Below the pieces are notes generated by a model. That model searched no databases. It worked only from the letters and a program-made list of their open reading frames with translations, and was not told where the DNA came from. From Burkholderiales bacterium (lineage in GTDB: Bacteria > Pseudomonadota > Gammaproteobacteria > Burkholderiales > Chitinimonadaceae), in NCBI GenBank assembly GCA_019234745.1, contig JAFAKZ010000136.1:1-13725 (forward strand): 13,725 nucleotides of DNA. Direction: 5' to 3'. The position numbers were made by a program, and so were the translations under genes. The number at the start of each line of letters is the position of its first letter. The stretch's first letter is position 1. This document shows positions 12,309-13,725 of this stretch, in pieces.

Positions 12309-12779
12309 ATGGAAGCGATTCAGTTTGATCATGCGGACGGTTGGCGCGCGGCCATGCAGGTGGCCCTCGCGGAAGACACGCGTGCCATCGACTGGTTCGA
12401 CGTCGACCTGAGCGAATCGATCGCCCACGAAGTCGCGGCGGCGGAACGGATCAAGGCGCTGCTGGCGTCGTCGCCGCTCGTGCGGGTGCGACTGTTGCTT
12501 CACGACGACAAATTCTTCTGGCGCTATTGCCAGCGCCTGGTACTGCTGCAGCAGGTTTATGGTCACGCCTTTGAAGTGCGGCTGACCAGCGAGGCTGACC
12601 GGCATCCGGCGGAAACTTTTTTGCTGACGGACGTGTCTGTCGTCCGGCGCTTCCATCCGGACTCGCATCGCGGTGAAGCGAGCGAGGACGGGCGCCAGAG
12701 GGCATTGTGCCGCCAGGCGTTTCACCTGATGTGGCAACATGCGCAGCCTGCGCAAGAGGGGAGACGGCTTGGTATTTGA
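12309..12779 (+). CDS. DUF7931-like protein, function unknown
   Basis: A cytoplasmic protein of 156 residues from this start. The order WRAAMQVALAEDTRAIDWFD, then LVRVRLLLHDDKFFWRYCQR, LVLLQQVYGHAFEVRLT, and ETFLLTDVSVVRRFHPDSHRG fits the DUF7931 family as I recall it. That family consists of short betaproteobacterial proteins resembling part of a phospholipase-D-like fold (an RRFH motif near the C-terminus) but without a confirmed activity. No HxK catalytic motif is visible. The start is uncertain: ATG 12309, ATG 12258 and GTG 12234 are in frame and none has a good Shine-Dalgarno; 12309 leaves the conserved part intact. It is divergent from the LysR gene. TATGAT at 12223-12228 could be a -10 but lacks a matching -35. 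Confidence 0.65.
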   Translation: MEAIQFDHADGWRAAMQVALAEDTRAIDWFDVDLSESIAHEVAAAERIKALLASSPLVRVRLLLHDDKFFWRYCQRLVLLQQVYGHAFEVRLTSEADRHPAETFLLTDVSVVRRFHPDSHRGEASEDGRQRALCRQAFHLMWQHAQPAQEGRRLGI

Positions 12780-12920
12780 GTCGTATTAGGCACTTGCTAT
12801 TCTCCTGCCCGCGGGCGGCTTTGAAGCCATCGCCGGCGGCTGCCAGATACGGATACGGCAATTCCGATTGAATCGCGGATTGCTGCACCGCGCATAACCT
12901 CTTTTTTTTTTCGACAAAAC

Positions 12921-12929
12921 TGCTAGAAT
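12921..12929 (+). promoter_or_regulatory. Extended -10 promoter of the Ala/Pro lipoprotein gene
   Basis: TGCTAGAAT is a TGn-extended -10 element. A run of ten T residues (12902-12911) overlaps the expected -35 position, which has no good hexamer; extended -10 promoters tolerate this. Transcription would start near 12936, about 104 bases before the ATG at 13040. Confidence 0.5.
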
Positions 12930-13039
12930 CCTCCAGTCGGTCGTCTCTGATGCGTCAAAGGTTTTTCAAAGCCCTCGATCAACGGTCGATTGCTTTCGTA
13001 GTTTCTACACCTATGAACCCACCGGTAAAGGTACATAAA

Positions 13040-13327
13040 ATGATGAAGTCGTCTCTGCTCGTCGCTGCTCTTCTGGCTCTTGGTCTGGCTGCTTGTGGTA
13101 ACAAGGAAGCCGCTCCTGCTGCTGACGCTGCTGCTCCTGCCGCTGCTCCGGCTCCCGCTGCTGCTCCGGCCGCTCCTGCTGCTGACGCCGCTGCTCCTGC
13201 TGCTGCTCCGGCCGCTCCTGCTGCTGACGCTGCTGCTCCGGCCGCCGCTCCTGCTGCTGACGCTGCCAAGCCGGCTGACGCCGCTGCTCCGGCTGCCGCT
13301 CCGGCCGCTGACGCTGCCAAGAAGTAA
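13040..13327 (+). CDS. Short Ala/Pro-repeat lipoprotein
   Basis: A 95-residue lipoprotein. The signal peptide ends in lipobox LAAC (Cys19); after GNKE the rest consists almost only of Ala, Pro and Asp, with Lys near the end. It is built from repeats of PAADAAAPAAAPAA (14 residues) with shortened copies, closing in ADAAKK. Such a chain would be an extended, flexible tether in the periplasm; nothing points to an enzyme. ATG 13040 has AAAGG at 13027-13031, 8 bases before it; the adjoining ATG at 13043 is equally possible. It has its own promoter and a strong terminator, consistent with a highly expressed single gene. I do not know a named family. Confidence 0.8.
   Translation: MMKSSLLVAALLALGLAACGNKEAAPAADAAAPAAAPAPAAAPAAPAADAAAPAAAPAAPAADAAAPAAAPAADAAKPADAAAPAAAPAADAAKK
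13109..13318 (+). repeat. Degenerate tandem repeat inside the lipoprotein gene
   Basis: The coding sequence consists of imperfect repeats of a unit of about 42 bases built from GCTGCTCC, GGCCGCTCCTGC and GCTGACGC blocks. This kind of repeat can expand or contract by slippage in steps that keep the reading frame, so length is likely to vary between strains. Confidence 0.8.
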
Positions 13328-13347
13328 TTCATACTTCTTGCTTCAGC

Positions 13348-13376
13348 AAAAAAGCCGACCTACGGGTCGGCTTTTT
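13348..13376. terminator. Intrinsic terminator after the Ala/Pro lipoprotein gene
   Basis: Six A residues, stem GCCGACC (13354-13360) / GGTCGGC (13365-13371) with loop TACG, and five T residues. It is a strong Rho-independent terminator, usable in both directions, and separates this gene from the convergent aroC. Confidence 0.95.
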
Positions 13377-13524
13377 GTTTTCCAATTCGGCCTGAATATA
13401 TACCGCCTATTCACATAAATTTACGAATTAAACATTGCGATATCGCCGCCCTGATTAAGACGTAAATTGCCTAGACAACTGCAATTGTCCGATATGTGCC
13501 TACATGGGCATCGAGTCCAGGCTG

Positions 13525-13725
13525 CTACTCGATTCGCCCAGGGATACGCGGTGTATCCACCTGTACGTCGCCATTCTGGGCGCGATGGCGCAGCGCATGG
13601 TCCATTAGCACGAGCGCCAGCATGGCCTCCGCAATGGGCGTGGCACGAATGCCCACGCAGGGGTCGTGGCGGCCCGTGGTGGACACTTCCACCGCCTCGC
13701 CCGATTTATCGATGGAATGGCGCGG
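13525..13725 (-). CDS. aroC: Chorismate synthase, C-terminal part (runs off the window)
   Basis: Chorismate synthase makes chorismate from 5-enolpyruvylshikimate 3-phosphate using reduced FMN, the last step of the shikimate pathway. Only the last 66 residues are inside the window, read on the minus strand: HSIDKSGEAVEVSTTGRHDP, CVGIRATPIAEAMLALVLMD, then HALRHRAQNGDV. GRHDPCVGIRATPIAEAM is the conserved C-terminal signature with the Arg and Asp residues of the active site. The stop is TAG at 13525-13527. The 5' part lies beyond the right edge, and there is no sign of a frame break. No clear terminator follows; GACAA/TTGTC at 13474-13489 is only a weak inverted repeat. Confidence 0.96.
   Translation of the reverse strand, partial: PRHSIDKSGEAVEVSTTGRHDPCVGIRATPIAEAMLALVLMDHALRHRAQNGDVQVDTPRIPGRIE

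Noticed and set aside
13474..13489. GACAA/TTGTC inverted repeat downstream of aroC
   Set aside because: The stem is only five bases and AT-rich with no T-tract; not a credible terminator.

Overview
The window looks like a chromosomal segment of a Betaproteobacterium. The case rests on the scpA-scpB pair with the beta-type ScpA leader, a Phasin_2-type phasin, a DUF7931-like protein, GC-rich codon use and a pseudokinase-HDOD-GAF protein. A Neisseriales or Burkholderiales relative that stores polyhydroxyalkanoate (PHA) fits, but the genus cannot be named from this stretch. No tRNA, rRNA, CRISPR array, insertion sequence or prophage gene was seen.

Layout. Positions 1-1480 carry the tail of an unidentified gene, then scpA and scpB (chromosome condensation with SMC). 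Positions 1634-3961 hold a large signalling protein: degenerate kinase-like region, HDOD domain and GAF-like domain. A 370-base regulatory gap with a sigma70-type promoter and PHA-regulator-type boxes precedes a phasin gene, which ends at a strong terminator. Next come a stand-alone MlaC-like periplasmic protein and a small PAYR-motif protein. A convergent minus-strand pair follows (DUF4398 lipoprotein, then DUF4398-OmpA lipoprotein), then a plus-strand pair (small disordered basic protein, BON-domain lipoprotein), then a minus-strand glycine-zipper lipoprotein. Divergent from the last is a sigma54 enhancer-binding protein (EBP) with no N-terminal sensory domain. The right part has a LysR regulator overlapping a degenerate 6-phosphogluconate-dehydrogenase-like gene (minus), a DUF7931-like gene, an Ala/Pro-repeat lipoprotein and the end of aroC (chorismate synthase, minus).

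Main observation. Four sequences matching the sigma54 -24/-12 consensus, with intact GG and GC at the required 10-base spacing, lie upstream of genes for envelope proteins: MlaC-like (4992-5006), the DUF4398/OmpA pair (7441-7427, minus), the small-protein/BON pair (7630-7644) and the glycine-zipper lipoprotein (9149-9135, minus). Three of them sit 37-40 bases before the start codon. The EBP gene lies in the same block. I infer a local sigma54-controlled envelope regulon, comparable in logic to the PspF-driven phage-shock response but with different target genes. A palindrome TTACA-N8-TGTAA occurs both between the EBP and glycine-zipper genes and before the PAYR-motif gene, and is a candidate enhancer site. 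All promoter calls are from reading by eye; none has been tested.
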